The notes under the pieces are model-generated. The model did no database searches. It saw only the letters and a list, made by a program, of their open reading frames with translations, and had not been told where the DNA came from. Below are positions 1 to 7,029 of a stretch of 19,250 bases of DNA, one piece after another. Source of the DNA: an uncultured Ellagibacter sp. Its GTDB lineage: Bacteria > Actinomycetota > Coriobacteriia > Coriobacteriales > Eggerthellaceae. The stretch spans positions 1 to 19,250 of the forward strand of contig CAKUIV010000024.1 of assembly GCA_934661105.1 (NCBI GenBank). The letters are read 5' to 3'. Numbering within the stretch: the first letter of the stretch is position 1; every line of letters begins with the position of its first letter. The position numbers and the translations under genes are program-made.

Positions 1-180
1 TGCCTCGGCGGCAACGGCACCCTGATCGGCGCGTCGGCCAACGTGGTCATGTCCGACATCGCCAAGAAGAACGGCACCTCGATCACGTTCGCGAACTTCA
101 TGAAGTACGGGTTCCCGGTCATGCTCGTGACCATCGCGATCTCGGCCGTCTACCTCATCGTGCGCTTCCCGCCGATGTAG
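1..180 (+). CDS. C-terminal end of an ArsB/NhaD/SLC13-type ion permease (partial)
   Basis: The open frame runs in from the left edge and stops with TAG at 178-180, leaving 59 residues. The visible part contains a GGNGTLIGASANVV stretch, typical of the last re-entrant loop of the ion transporter superfamily (arsenical pump ArsB, NhaD, citrate/SLC13 permeases). After a short polar loop comes a final hydrophobic segment (about residues 38-56) and a very short tail. It is an inner-membrane secondary transporter; substrate cannot be told from this fragment. It is followed directly by a bidirectional terminator, so it is probably the end of a separate transcription unit and not part of the acyl-CoA cluster. 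The family assignment rests on a short motif recognised from memory. Confidence 0.7.
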   Translation, partial: CLGGNGTLIGASANVVMSDIAKKNGTSITFANFMKYGFPVMLVTIAISAVYLIVRFPPM

Positions 181-200
181 GGAAGGGCTGGCAGAAACCC

Positions 201-244
201 AAAAAGGCCGCGCGCTCTTCGAAAGGAGGGCACGCGGCCTTTTT
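201..244. terminator. Bidirectional intrinsic terminator between convergent genes
   Basis: A perfect 12-bp inverted repeat (AAAAAGGCCGCG at 201-212, CGCGGCCTTTTT at 233-244) has an A-run on one side and a T-run on the other. It can therefore end transcription of the permease on the plus strand and of the thioesterase on the minus strand. It sits exactly between the two convergent stop codons. Confidence 0.88.
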
Positions 245-267
245 CATGCGCTGGCTTGGGGGTGGGG

Positions 268-699
268 CTATCGTCCTTGGTCCCCGTTCGCGTGCTTGCG
301 CTCGTACTCTTCCTGTTTCTGGCGCAGGCGTTCGAGGGAGACCACTTTGTAGTCGAACGTCCCTGTCGACACCACATCCCCGTCGTCGTCGTAGGCTGTT
401 GTGGTGAGGTAGTACTTGTTGCCGTCGATGCGGTCGAGGGTGGCCGTGGCGTGCAGCATGCCGTTCTTCCCGCTTTTCACATGGCGGATGGAAAGGCCCA
501 CGCCGAAAGGGCGCTCGCGGCTGAAGTCGACATACTGCATGACGCATGCGCCCGCCACGCTTTCGAGCAGGCTTAAAGTTGCTCCTCCGTGAACGAACCC
601 GTACGGCTGGCGGATCTTGTCGACGATGGGCATCGTCGCTTCCGCCTCGGTTTTGCTTGCGTGCGTGATCTTGATCTGCAGCTCTTCGATGAACGCCAT
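268..699 (-). CDS. PaaI-like hotdog-fold acyl-CoA thioesterase
   Basis: A 143-residue protein of typical length for PaaI/YbgC-type hotdog thioesterases, which hydrolyse acyl- or aryl-CoA thioesters in the cytosol. The family signature is visible as GFVHGGATLSLLESVAG (about residues 34-50): His37-Gly-Gly begins the central helix and Glu46 sits where the catalytic acid is expected. The frame is open further upstream, but the start at 699 is chosen because AGGAG lies 5 nt before this ATG and the family fold begins right after it. The gene is transcribed away from fixC. Its own promoter (792-822, minus strand) shares the special architecture seen before fixC, the CoA transferase and the acyl-CoA dehydrogenase, so it is probably co-regulated. 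A likely job is releasing CoA from trapped pathway intermediates. The substrate is unknown. Confidence 0.85.
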   Translation of the reverse strand: MAFIEELQIKITHASKTEAEATMPIVDKIRQPYGFVHGGATLSLLESVAGACVMQYVDFSRERPFGVGLSIRHVKSGKNGMLHATATLDRIDGNKYYLTTTAYDDDGDVVSTGTFDYKVVSLERLRQKQEEYERKHANGDQGR

Positions 700-791
700 G
701 AGCTCTCCTGTCGATTCGTTTCGGCAAGGCTTGAAAGCGCGTTTTCCTGGGGGCCCGCGCGGCGGTTTCAGCCTCGCTTCTATTGGGAAAG

Positions 792-822
792 ATGATAGGG
801 GATAAAGCGTCTTGAGGGTCAA
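792..822 (-). promoter_or_regulatory. MerR-type promoter (19-bp spacer, internal dyad) for the thioesterase
   Basis: Read on the minus strand: -35 TTGACC (822-817), a 19-bp spacer, and -10 TATCAT (797-792). The spacer begins with an imperfect dyad CTCAAG-ACG-CTTTAT. The same arrangement occurs at 903-933, 2774-2804 and 8784-8814. A 19-bp spacer is too long for normal sigma-70 promoters and is the hallmark of promoters activated by MerR-family proteins. This copy has the least perfect dyad of the four. Confidence 0.7.
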
Positions 823-902
823 TCGCGAGGTTTTCCGCAGAACGGGCTTTACCGGAAAGCCGGGGCGGAAGGGACCCTGCCGCATTTTTTGAAATCAGTT
901 CC

Positions 903-933
903 TTGACTCTAAAGAGCCTTTAGCGGCTAGCAT
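903..933 (+). promoter_or_regulatory. MerR-type promoter (19-bp spacer, perfect dyad) for fixCX
   Basis: -35 TTGACT (903-908), a 19-bp spacer, and -10 TAGCAT (928-933), 63 nt upstream of the fixC start. The spacer contains a perfect 6+6 dyad CTAAAG-AGC-CTTTAG (909-923). It is divergent from the thioesterase promoter, with about 80 bp between the two -35 boxes. The architecture is that of a MerR-regulated promoter; the likely regulator is the MerR-family protein at 11882-12721. Confidence 0.78.
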
Positions 934-954
934 GCGCTCAAGTTTTCGAGCTTC

Positions 955-974
955 GATCGACCTTCTGGTCGGTC
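955..974 (+). other. Small hairpin in the fixC leader
   Basis: GATCGACC (955-962), loop TTCT and GGTCGGTC (967-974) form an 8-bp stem with one G-U pair in the predicted 5' leader of fixC, about 20 nt before the start codon. It could tune translation or mRNA stability. No T-run follows, so it is not a terminator. Confidence 0.35.
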
Positions 975-996
975 CCGGGGGTGGAAAGGAAAGGCA

Positions 997-2292
997 ATGG
1001 CTGATTTCGACGCAATCGTCGTCGGCGCGGGTTGCGCCGGCACGGTGGCCGCCTACGAGCTGGCGCGTGCCGGCAAGAGCGTGCTCCTCATCGAGCGCGG
1101 CAACTATGCGGGCGCCAAGAACATGACGGGCGGGCGCATCTACGGGTTCGCGCTCAAGGACGTGTTCCCCGATTTCGAGGAGGAGGCGCCGCTCGAGCGC
1201 AAGATCACGCATGAGCGCATCTCGCTCATGACCTCCGATGCGAACTTCACCGTCGATTTCTCGTCGGACAAGATGCTCGAGTCCGGGCAAGATTCCTACT
1301 CGGTTCTGCGCGGGCCCTTCGACCAGTGGCTTGCGAGCAAGGCCGAGGACGCCGGCGCCGAGGCGATCTACGGCATCGCCGTCGAAGAGCTTTTGAAAGA
1401 CGACACGGGTCGCATCACGGGCGTCCGCGCGGGCGAAGACGAGATCACCGCCGACGTCGTCATCCTGTGCGACGGCGTGAACTCCCTTCTCACCGGCCAG
1501 GCCGTAGGGGCCAAGCGCCCTCCGGCGCACGGCATCGCCGTGGGAATCAAGGAGGTCATCGAGCTTCCGGCTTCGGTCATCACCGACCGTGTGCTCACCG
1601 GTTCCGACGACGAGGGCGCGGCGTGGCTGTTCGCCGGCGACTCGACCAAGGGCACCTTCGGCGGCGGCTTCATGTACACCAACAAGGAATCCATCTCTCT
1701 CGGCATCGTGGCGGGCATCGAGGACACCATGACGAAAGGCCAGGCGCCGGTCTATCAGATGCTCGAGGATCTGAAGAACCACCCGGCGGTGGCGCCGCTC
1801 ATCAAGGGCGGCAAGGTTGTGGAGCATTCGGGGCACATGGTTCCCGAAGGCGGCATCAACATCATGCCCGAGCTTACAGGCGACGGCGTCATGCTCGCCG
1901 GCGAATCGGCCATGATGTGCATCAACCTGGGCTATCAAGTGCGTGGCATGGACTTCGCCGTGGCCGCCGGCATGCACGCCGGGCGCGAGGCCGCCAAGGC
2001 GCTCGACGCGGGCGACACCTCGAAGGCGGGGCTTTCCGGCTACGTCACCGCGCTTGAGAACAGCTTCGTTCTGAAGGATCTGCGCCAGTTCCAGAAGGTG
2101 CCGGCGTTCATGGGCGGCTTCGAACGCATGTTCAAGGGGTACCCCGAGATGATCCGCGACGTCATGGAAACCATGTTCGTCGTCGACGGAACGCCCGTTC
2201 AGCCCATGAAGAAGAGCGTGATGCCGATTGTGAAGAAGGTCGGCCTCATGAATATTGCCAAAGACGCGATGGGAGCAATGAAGGCGCTATGA
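997..2292 (+). CDS. fixC: FixC-like flavoprotein (ETF-quinone oxidoreductase family)
   Basis: 431 residues, the usual size of FixC (about 430). The N-terminus carries a Rossmann FAD-binding motif VVGAGCAGTVAAYELA (Gly10, Gly12, Gly15) with Glu33 ending the second strand. A second FAD contact is visible near residues 295-303 (GDGVMLAGE). FixC pairs with the ferredoxin-like FixX and takes electrons from the FixAB flavoprotein, passing them to or from the quinone pool or another carrier. There is no signal peptide, so it is cytoplasmic or peripheral to the membrane. The start has a GGAAAGGAAAGG ribosome binding region. The gene overlaps fixX by ATGA, implying translational coupling. In enterobacteria fixABCX are contiguous and serve crotonobetaine reduction; here fixCX are separated from fixAB by about 7.5 kb yet share the same promoter type. 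Confidence 0.9.
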   Translation: MADFDAIVVGAGCAGTVAAYELARAGKSVLLIERGNYAGAKNMTGGRIYGFALKDVFPDFEEEAPLERKITHERISLMTSDANFTVDFSSDKMLESGQDSYSVLRGPFDQWLASKAEDAGAEAIYGIAVEELLKDDTGRITGVRAGEDEITADVVILCDGVNSLLTGQAVGAKRPPAHGIAVGIKEVIELPASVITDRVLTGSDDEGAAWLFAGDSTKGTFGGGFMYTNKESISLGIVAGIEDTMTKGQAPVYQMLEDLKNHPAVAPLIKGGKVVEHSGHMVPEGGINIMPELTGDGVMLAGESAMMCINLGYQVRGMDFAVAAGMHAGREAAKALDAGDTSKAGLSGYVTALENSFVLKDLRQFQKVPAFMGGFERMFKGYPEMIRDVMETMFVVDGTPVQPMKKSVMPIVKKVGLMNIAKDAMGAMKAL

Positions 2293-2585
2293 TAAAGAAG
2301 GATTTCACGGTCAACGTCGACCAATACCTCTCGCTCGACAAGTTCAACGTCGACGAGTCGAACGCCCACATCGAGCTCGTCGACGACCCGTCCGACGCCG
2401 AGTTCGACAAGCTGATCATGGTGTGCCCGGGCGGTCTTTACCGCCGCGACGAGGACGGCAAGAAAACGTTCGATTACGCGGGTTGCCTGGAATGCGGGAC
2501 CTGCCGCATCGCGTGCGGCGACACCATCGTCAAGAAATGGGAAAACCCCCAGCCCACCATGGGCGTTGAATATCGCTTTGGGTAA
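2289..2585 (+). CDS. fixX: FixX-like ferredoxin
   Basis: 98 residues, matching FixX (about 95). Cys46 lies in VCPGGLY; a cluster follows in CLECGTCRIAC (Cys66, Cys69, Cys72, Cys76), consistent with one [4Fe-4S] centre like that at the end of ETF-quinone oxidoreductases. It is the electron-transfer partner of FixC and overlaps its stop codon by four bases. A strong terminator 45 bp downstream closes a two-gene fixCX unit. The spacing around the fifth cysteine differs somewhat from ETF-QO, so which four residues bind the cluster is uncertain. Confidence 0.9.
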   Translation: MIKKDFTVNVDQYLSLDKFNVDESNAHIELVDDPSDAEFDKLIMVCPGGLYRRDEDGKKTFDYAGCLECGTCRIACGDTIVKKWENPQPTMGVEYRFG

Positions 2586-2629
2586 GGCATTCCCCTCTTC
2601 CTAGAAGACGCCTTATTCCATCCCCTTTG

Positions 2630-2661
2630 AACCCCCTCGAGACTTGTCCCTCGAGGGGGTT
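2630..2661 (+). terminator. Intrinsic terminator after fixX
   Basis: A perfect 12-bp inverted repeat, AACCCCCTCGAG (2630-2641) and CTCGAGGGGGTT (2650-2661), with an 8-nt loop, followed by TCTTCGTGT. The GC-rich stem sits 45 bp after the fixX stop, which fits a factor-independent terminator. Confidence 0.85.
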
Positions 2662-2773
2662 TCTTCGTGTGCTCCATGATTCCTTCACTAAAAACGGCCG
2701 TTCCCACCTGGAATTTCGCCGCTTGCCCGCTTACCGAGCGAAAAAAATTTCTCGCTCTGAGGCACTTGACAGG

Positions 2774-2804
2774 TTGACCTTAAAGGGACTTTAGCCGCTA
2801 CATT
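2774..2804 (+). promoter_or_regulatory. MerR-type promoter (19-bp spacer, dyad) for the CoA transferase unit
   Basis: -35 TTGACC (2774-2779), a 19-bp spacer, and -10 TACATT (2799-2804), with the dyad TTAAAG-GGA-CTTTAG at the start of the spacer. A second TTGACA lies 8 bp upstream (2766-2771) but has no -10 box at 16-18 bp. The start codon is 51 bp downstream of the -10 box. Layout and dyad match the promoters at 903-933 and 8784-8814. Confidence 0.78.
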
Positions 2805-2854
2805 TCATCTCGTGTTTCCGCAATGTAGGGTTTTGGTTAGAAAGGAGAGGTGTT

Positions 2855-4090
2855 ATGTGGGCAGCGAATAAGGATCTGCCGGAATTCGGCGTTCTCCAAG
2901 GGTTGAAGGTTGTGCATGCCTCGAGCTCCCTTGCAGGACCGCTGGGGCCGACGATCATGGCCGAATATGGCGCCGATGTCATCTGGCTCGAGAACGCCGA
3001 TGCACCGGACTATACTCGAACGCTCCACAACATCCAGCCGGAATCTGAGAGAAGGAATCAGCGAGCGGTGGCCGTTCGCCTGAAGTCCCCCGAAGGCCGT
3101 CAGATTCTGCTCGACCTCGTCCGCGACGCGGACGTGTTCATCGAGTCGTCGAAAGGCGGGCAGTTCGACCGTCTCGATCTGTCCGATGAGACGCTGTGGG
3201 AGGTTAATCCCAAGCTCGTCATCGCGCACATCTCGGGTTACGGCCAGACCGGTCTTCCCGAGTACGTGAACCGCGGCGGCTTCGACGCCACGGCGCAGGC
3301 GTTCTCCGGTTACATGTGGGAGAACACCAACGGCGGCGCGACGCCTCCTTACGCGGTCGGCCCGTACGTCGCCGACTACATCGCGGCGCTGTGGACGGGC
3401 ATGGCCGTGCTCGCGGCCGTCCGCCATGCCGATCAAACCGGCGAGGGCGAGAGCATCGACGTCGCTCAGTACGAGCTCATGATGCGCGCTTCCATCTTCT
3501 CTGTCGACTACTTCACGTTCCATAAGGAATTCCCGAAGACGGGCGAGAAGTCGATGATCGCCGGTTGGGGCGGCTTCCCCTGCAAGGACGGCCATACGCT
3601 GTACTGCTGCTTCACGGGCGCCGGCGTTCTGAAGAAGGTCTGCAACCTCATCGGGCTCGAGTACGGCAGCGACCTGTTCCCCGCGGGCGCGAGCCTGTAC
3701 AACATCTCGACCGAGTCCGGCCAGGCGTTCGAGAAGGCCGTCCAGGAATGGCTGCTCGAGCGCACGTGCGACGAGGCCGAGCAGCAGATGCTCGCCGCGG
3801 GCCTTCCCGTTTCCAAGGTGAACAGCTGGAAGGACGTGGAGGAGAACCCGCATGTCCAGGCCCGCCACGTCATCGAGGAGTGGGACACCGTCAAGGGAAC
3901 CCACCTGCGCGCCGTCGGCCCCCTGCCGAAGTTCAAGAAGAACCCCGGTCGCGTTTGGCGCCCCGCCCCCGCGTTTGGCGAGGAGAATGAAGAGATCTTG
4001 GGAGAGCTCGGCTACTCCGAGGAGAAGATCAAGGAGCTCTACGACAAGGGCGTCATCAACAGGGACTTCGATTTGAAGCTTTCCCGCTAA
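2855..4090 (+). CDS. Class III (CaiB/Frc/BaiF-like) CoA transferase
   Basis: 411 residues, close to CaiB (about 405). Class III CoA transferases move CoA between carboxylic acids through an aspartyl-CoA anhydride/thioester cycle. The N-terminal Rossmann half starts with LQGLKVVHASSSLAGPLGPTIMAEYGADVIWLE-type sequence (residues 14-46). The expected catalytic Asp is Asp174 in VADYIAAL; the motif HISGYGQTG (125-133) is also typical. It is the first gene of a unit that continues with two MFS carriers and a CoA ligase. In such pathways the ligase primes the cycle with ATP and the transferase then passes CoA from reduced product to fresh substrate, saving ATP. The gene sits after a GAAAGGAGAGG ribosome binding site and a MerR-type promoter. 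The acid substrate cannot be read from sequence; carnitine-type, bile-acid-type and aryl-propenoate-type enzymes all look alike at this level. Confidence 0.9.
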   Translation: MWAANKDLPEFGVLQGLKVVHASSSLAGPLGPTIMAEYGADVIWLENADAPDYTRTLHNIQPESERRNQRAVAVRLKSPEGRQILLDLVRDADVFIESSKGGQFDRLDLSDETLWEVNPKLVIAHISGYGQTGLPEYVNRGGFDATAQAFSGYMWENTNGGATPPYAVGPYVADYIAALWTGMAVLAAVRHADQTGEGESIDVAQYELMMRASIFSVDYFTFHKEFPKTGEKSMIAGWGGFPCKDGHTLYCCFTGAGVLKKVCNLIGLEYGSDLFPAGASLYNISTESGQAFEKAVQEWLLERTCDEAEQQMLAAGLPVSKVNSWKDVEENPHVQARHVIEEWDTVKGTHLRAVGPLPKFKKNPGRVWRPAPAFGEENEEILGELGYSEEKIKELYDKGVINRDFDLKLSR

Positions 4091-4207
4091 CGGCTCCTGC
4101 GCGCCCCGTGCGGCGAGACGCGCACGCAGGTCGCTCGCGCCGGTCTCAAGGCCCGCGCGACTCGAAAAAGCTTTCACAAGCGCTTTCCCTTATGAAAGGA
4201 ACTTGCA

Positions 4208-5500
4208 ATGGCAACTGAGAAGAAATCAGGCTTCCACTACGGTTGGGTAGTCTTCGTGGCAACGTGCCTGATCATGCTTTTCCCCTGCTGCTTCACCTTC
4301 AACGCAGCGTCTGTGTTCTACCCCTACGTCGCTGCCGAGCTGACCGGCGGCGCCACCGCCCAGGTCGGCATGTACATCACCGTCGTGTACCTGACGATGT
4401 TCGTCTGCCTGTGCATCCTGCAGGTCGGCCGCCTGTTCGACTCGAAGCCGGCGAACCTCGTCATCGGGATATGCGTGGCGTGCATCGGCGTGGCGTTCCT
4501 CATCATGTCGTTCGCCAACCAGATCTTCCTGTTCTACGTGGCAGGCGTCCTGCTCGGCATCGGCAACAGCGTCATCCTCTACCTGCTCGTTCCCGTGATC
4601 TTCGGTCGCTGGTTCAAGAAGAACGTGTTCACGCTCGTCGGCATCGGCATGGCCATGACCGGCATCGGCGGCATGGTTTTCAGCCCCATCGCCACTTCCA
4701 TCATTGTGGCGAACGGCTACCACACCGCGTACCTCATCTACGCCGCCATCACCCTGATCGTCGGCCTTCCGTGCGCCTTCCTCATCAAGTCGAACCCCGC
4801 TGACAAGGGCCTCGAGCCTGTCGGTTACGACGCGAAGGCCGAGGCCGCTGCCGCCGACGCGGCGAAGAACGCCACCGTCGAAGGCGTTACCGTGCACGTC
4901 GCGCTCAGCAAGCCGGCCGCCCTCATCGTTTTGGCCCTGTACGCCGCTGCCGTGAACTTCGGTCTGACCATGAACTTCTACCTGCCCACCTACGTGAAGA
5001 GCTTGGCTGACGCGCTTCCGGGCGTCGACGTCGCCATGGCCGGCGCTACGCTCGCTTCCGCCGTCATGTTCGGCTCGCTCATCGGCAAGATCGTCCTCGG
5101 CTGGACCAACGACCGCTCGGTCAAGGGCTCGGTCATCTTCGGCCTGCTCTCCGGCATCGTCGGCCTCGCGCTCGTCCTGTGGGGCGTCGGCATCTCGGTG
5201 TTCCTGGCCTACGTCGGCGGCTTCCTGTTCGGCATCTTCTTCGCCTCCGCCACCACCACGACTCCGGCGATCATCCGCCTCGCGTTCGGCAGCCTCGACT
5301 ACTCCAAGATCTACGCCTACGTCACCGGCGTGTGCGCTCTGTTCGCTGCCGGCGGTTCCACCATCTGGGGCATGATCTATGACGGCACCGGCTCCTTCAC
5401 CGGCACGTTCATCGTCGACATGGTCATCATGGCCGTGGCCTTCGTGTTCGCCTTCGGCGGCCTCGTCATCGCCAAGAAGCTTCCGCGCGAGACTCGTTAA
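4208..5500 (+). CDS. MFS transporter, OFA (oxalate/formate antiporter)-like, copy 1
   Basis: 430 residues with 12 likely membrane segments, the first at about residues 11-34 (YGWVVFVATCLIML). A motif-A-like loop GRLFDSKPA follows segment 2 (74-82) and the conserved RWFKKN precedes segment 5 (134-139). A long Ala-rich cytoplasmic loop (about 205-230) separates the two six-helix halves. It resembles the OFA subfamily, which exchanges small carboxylates. It is paralogous to the next gene, sharing RWFKKN, TGIG-MVF-PI, NPADKGL/YPADKGL and FGSLDY. The start has AAAGGA 7 nt upstream. It lies 117 bp after the CoA transferase. The likely role is uptake of the carboxylate substrate or exchange with its product; direction and substrate are inferred from context only. 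Confidence 0.85.
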   Translation: MATEKKSGFHYGWVVFVATCLIMLFPCCFTFNAASVFYPYVAAELTGGATAQVGMYITVVYLTMFVCLCILQVGRLFDSKPANLVIGICVACIGVAFLIMSFANQIFLFYVAGVLLGIGNSVILYLLVPVIFGRWFKKNVFTLVGIGMAMTGIGGMVFSPIATSIIVANGYHTAYLIYAAITLIVGLPCAFLIKSNPADKGLEPVGYDAKAEAAAADAAKNATVEGVTVHVALSKPAALIVLALYAAAVNFGLTMNFYLPTYVKSLADALPGVDVAMAGATLASAVMFGSLIGKIVLGWTNDRSVKGSVIFGLLSGIVGLALVLWGVGISVFLAYVGGFLFGIFFASATTTTPAIIRLAFGSLDYSKIYAYVTGVCALFAAGGSTIWGMIYDGTGSFTGTFIVDMVIMAVAFVFAFGGLVIAKKLPRETR

Positions 5501-5566
5501 GCCCGAAGGAGGATCCGCGAAGCATCATCTGCGGTTACCCCTTACGCCCAATCTATTCCCCGCATG

Positions 5567-5600
5567 AAGCCCTGGGCTTATCCCTCCAGGCCCAGGGCTT
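5567..5600 (+). terminator. Hairpin terminator or attenuator between the two MFS genes
   Basis: A perfect 11-bp inverted repeat, AAGCCCTGGGC (5567-5577) and GCCCAGGGCTT (5590-5600), with a 12-nt loop, followed by TCCCTTG. The weak T-run suggests partial termination. It would lower expression of MFS copy 2 and the ligase relative to the CoA transferase and MFS copy 1, unless an internal promoter exists. Confidence 0.65.
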
Positions 5601-5655
5601 TCCCTTGCGAAAAAACAAAACCTGGCTGGAAAAGCCGCTACGGATAGGAAAAAGC

Positions 5656-6972
5656 ATGAGCCAATCAAAGGGAAAGTTCCACTACGGTTTTCTCATCCTG
5701 TTCGCCTGTTGCGCGGTGTGCTTTTCCTCTACCACGCTGTCATTCAACACCGCGAGCATCTTCTACACGCCGGTATCCGAAGAACTCGGCATCGGGTCGG
5801 GCCTTTTCGGAACGTACATGACCGTTCAGTACGCGGCCATGTGCGTGTTCATGGTTTTCAGCGGGCGGATCTTCAAGAAATACGACGCGCGCATCGTACT
5901 GAGCGCCTGCGTCGTGGTCATCTCGGCGGCCCTCATCTCGATGTCGCGATTCGACGCGCTTTGGCAGTTCTACATTGCCGGCGCGTTTCTGGGCATCGCC
6001 AACGCCATCCCGCTCTACCTTATGGTCCCCACGATGATCGACCGCTGGTTCAAGAAGAACGTAGGGCTGTTCATCGGCGTGGGGCTCGCCTTCACGGGTA
6101 TAGGCGCCATGGTGTTCAACCCCATCGGCGGCTTCATCATCCAGAACTACGGGTGGCGCATGGGGTATTTCGCCTTCGGCGTCATCTCGCTCGTGATCGC
6201 ATTGCCCTGCACGCTCTTCCTCATCCGCAGCTACCCGGCAGACAAGGGGCTTCTCCGCTTCGGCGAGACGGCCGACGATTCGATCTCGGCCGCCGAGGTC
6301 ATGGCGAAGCCGCTTGCGGGCATGACCCTCAAACAGGCGTTGCGCACGCCTTTGCTCTACACGTGCGCGCTGTACGCCGGGCTTGTCGACTGCGGCATCA
6401 CGCTCAACTACTACCTAGCGAGCATGGTCATGTCGCTCGACCCTGCCTACACCGTCATCATCGCCTCGACGGTGGCGGCCTCCGTACAAGCCGGTCAGCT
6501 CATCGGCAAGATGCTCCTCGGCGTCATCAACGACTTCTCCATCAAAGCGGGCGTGTTCTCCACCATCACCTTCGGCGTGGTCGGCATCGGGCTCATCACC
6601 TTCTTCGGCGCCCAGGGTCTTTGGATCCTCTACGTGGGCGGCTTCATCTTCGGCATGTACTTCGCCGGCGCCACCGTCACCACGTCGGTCATGACGCGCG
6701 GCTTCTTCGGCAGCCTCGACTACACGCGCATCTTCTCGATCGTGGCCGTGGTGGCCACCGCGGGAAGCGCTTTCTCGTCGGGCATTTGGGGCATGCTCCA
6801 CGAGGTGACGGGCAGCTATTCCGCCACCTTCACCGTGGGACTCGGATTCATCTGCTGCATCTACATCGTCGGCATCGTCTGCTTCGCCTTGGCAAAAAGA
6901 ACGCATGTCCCAGGCACCGATGAAGAGACCGAGCGCGTATCCGATTCGGCGTTTGCGGAGGTAGCCGAGTAG
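5656..6972 (+). CDS. MFS transporter, OFA-like, copy 2
   Basis: 438 residues from the ATG at 5656, chosen because AGGA precedes it and its N-terminus (MSQSKGKFHYGF) aligns with that of copy 1 (MATEKKSGFHYGW). The frame is open to a TTG at 5605, but that would start at the edge of the terminator hairpin. Twelve membrane segments are likely. Shared with copy 1 are SGRIFKKYDAR (motif-A-like), RWFKKN, TGIGAMVFNPIGG, YPADKGL and FGSLDYTRI. The C-terminal tail (about 25 residues) is acidic and longer than in copy 1. A tandem pair of related carboxylate carriers suggests separate uptake and export, or two related acids. The gene is followed 57 bp later by the CoA ligase. Confidence 0.85.
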   Translation: MSQSKGKFHYGFLILFACCAVCFSSTTLSFNTASIFYTPVSEELGIGSGLFGTYMTVQYAAMCVFMVFSGRIFKKYDARIVLSACVVVISAALISMSRFDALWQFYIAGAFLGIANAIPLYLMVPTMIDRWFKKNVGLFIGVGLAFTGIGAMVFNPIGGFIIQNYGWRMGYFAFGVISLVIALPCTLFLIRSYPADKGLLRFGETADDSISAAEVMAKPLAGMTLKQALRTPLLYTCALYAGLVDCGITLNYYLASMVMSLDPAYTVIIASTVAASVQAGQLIGKMLLGVINDFSIKAGVFSTITFGVVGIGLITFFGAQGLWILYVGGFIFGMYFAGATVTTSVMTRGFFGSLDYTRIFSIVAVVATAGSAFSSGIWGMLHEVTGSYSATFTVGLGFICCIYIVGIVCFALAKRTHVPGTDEETERVSDSAFAEVAE

Positions 6973-7029
6973 TAGCTGCTTGCAGGGCGCGTTTTTCTTT
7001 CACAGGAACGGGAAGGAGGCATGAGGCCT

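Noticed and set aside
2766..2771. TTGACA as an alternative -35 box for the CoA transferase
   Set aside because: No acceptable -10 box is found 16-18 bp downstream; the nearby TTGACC has the conserved 19-bp spacing seen at the other three promoters.
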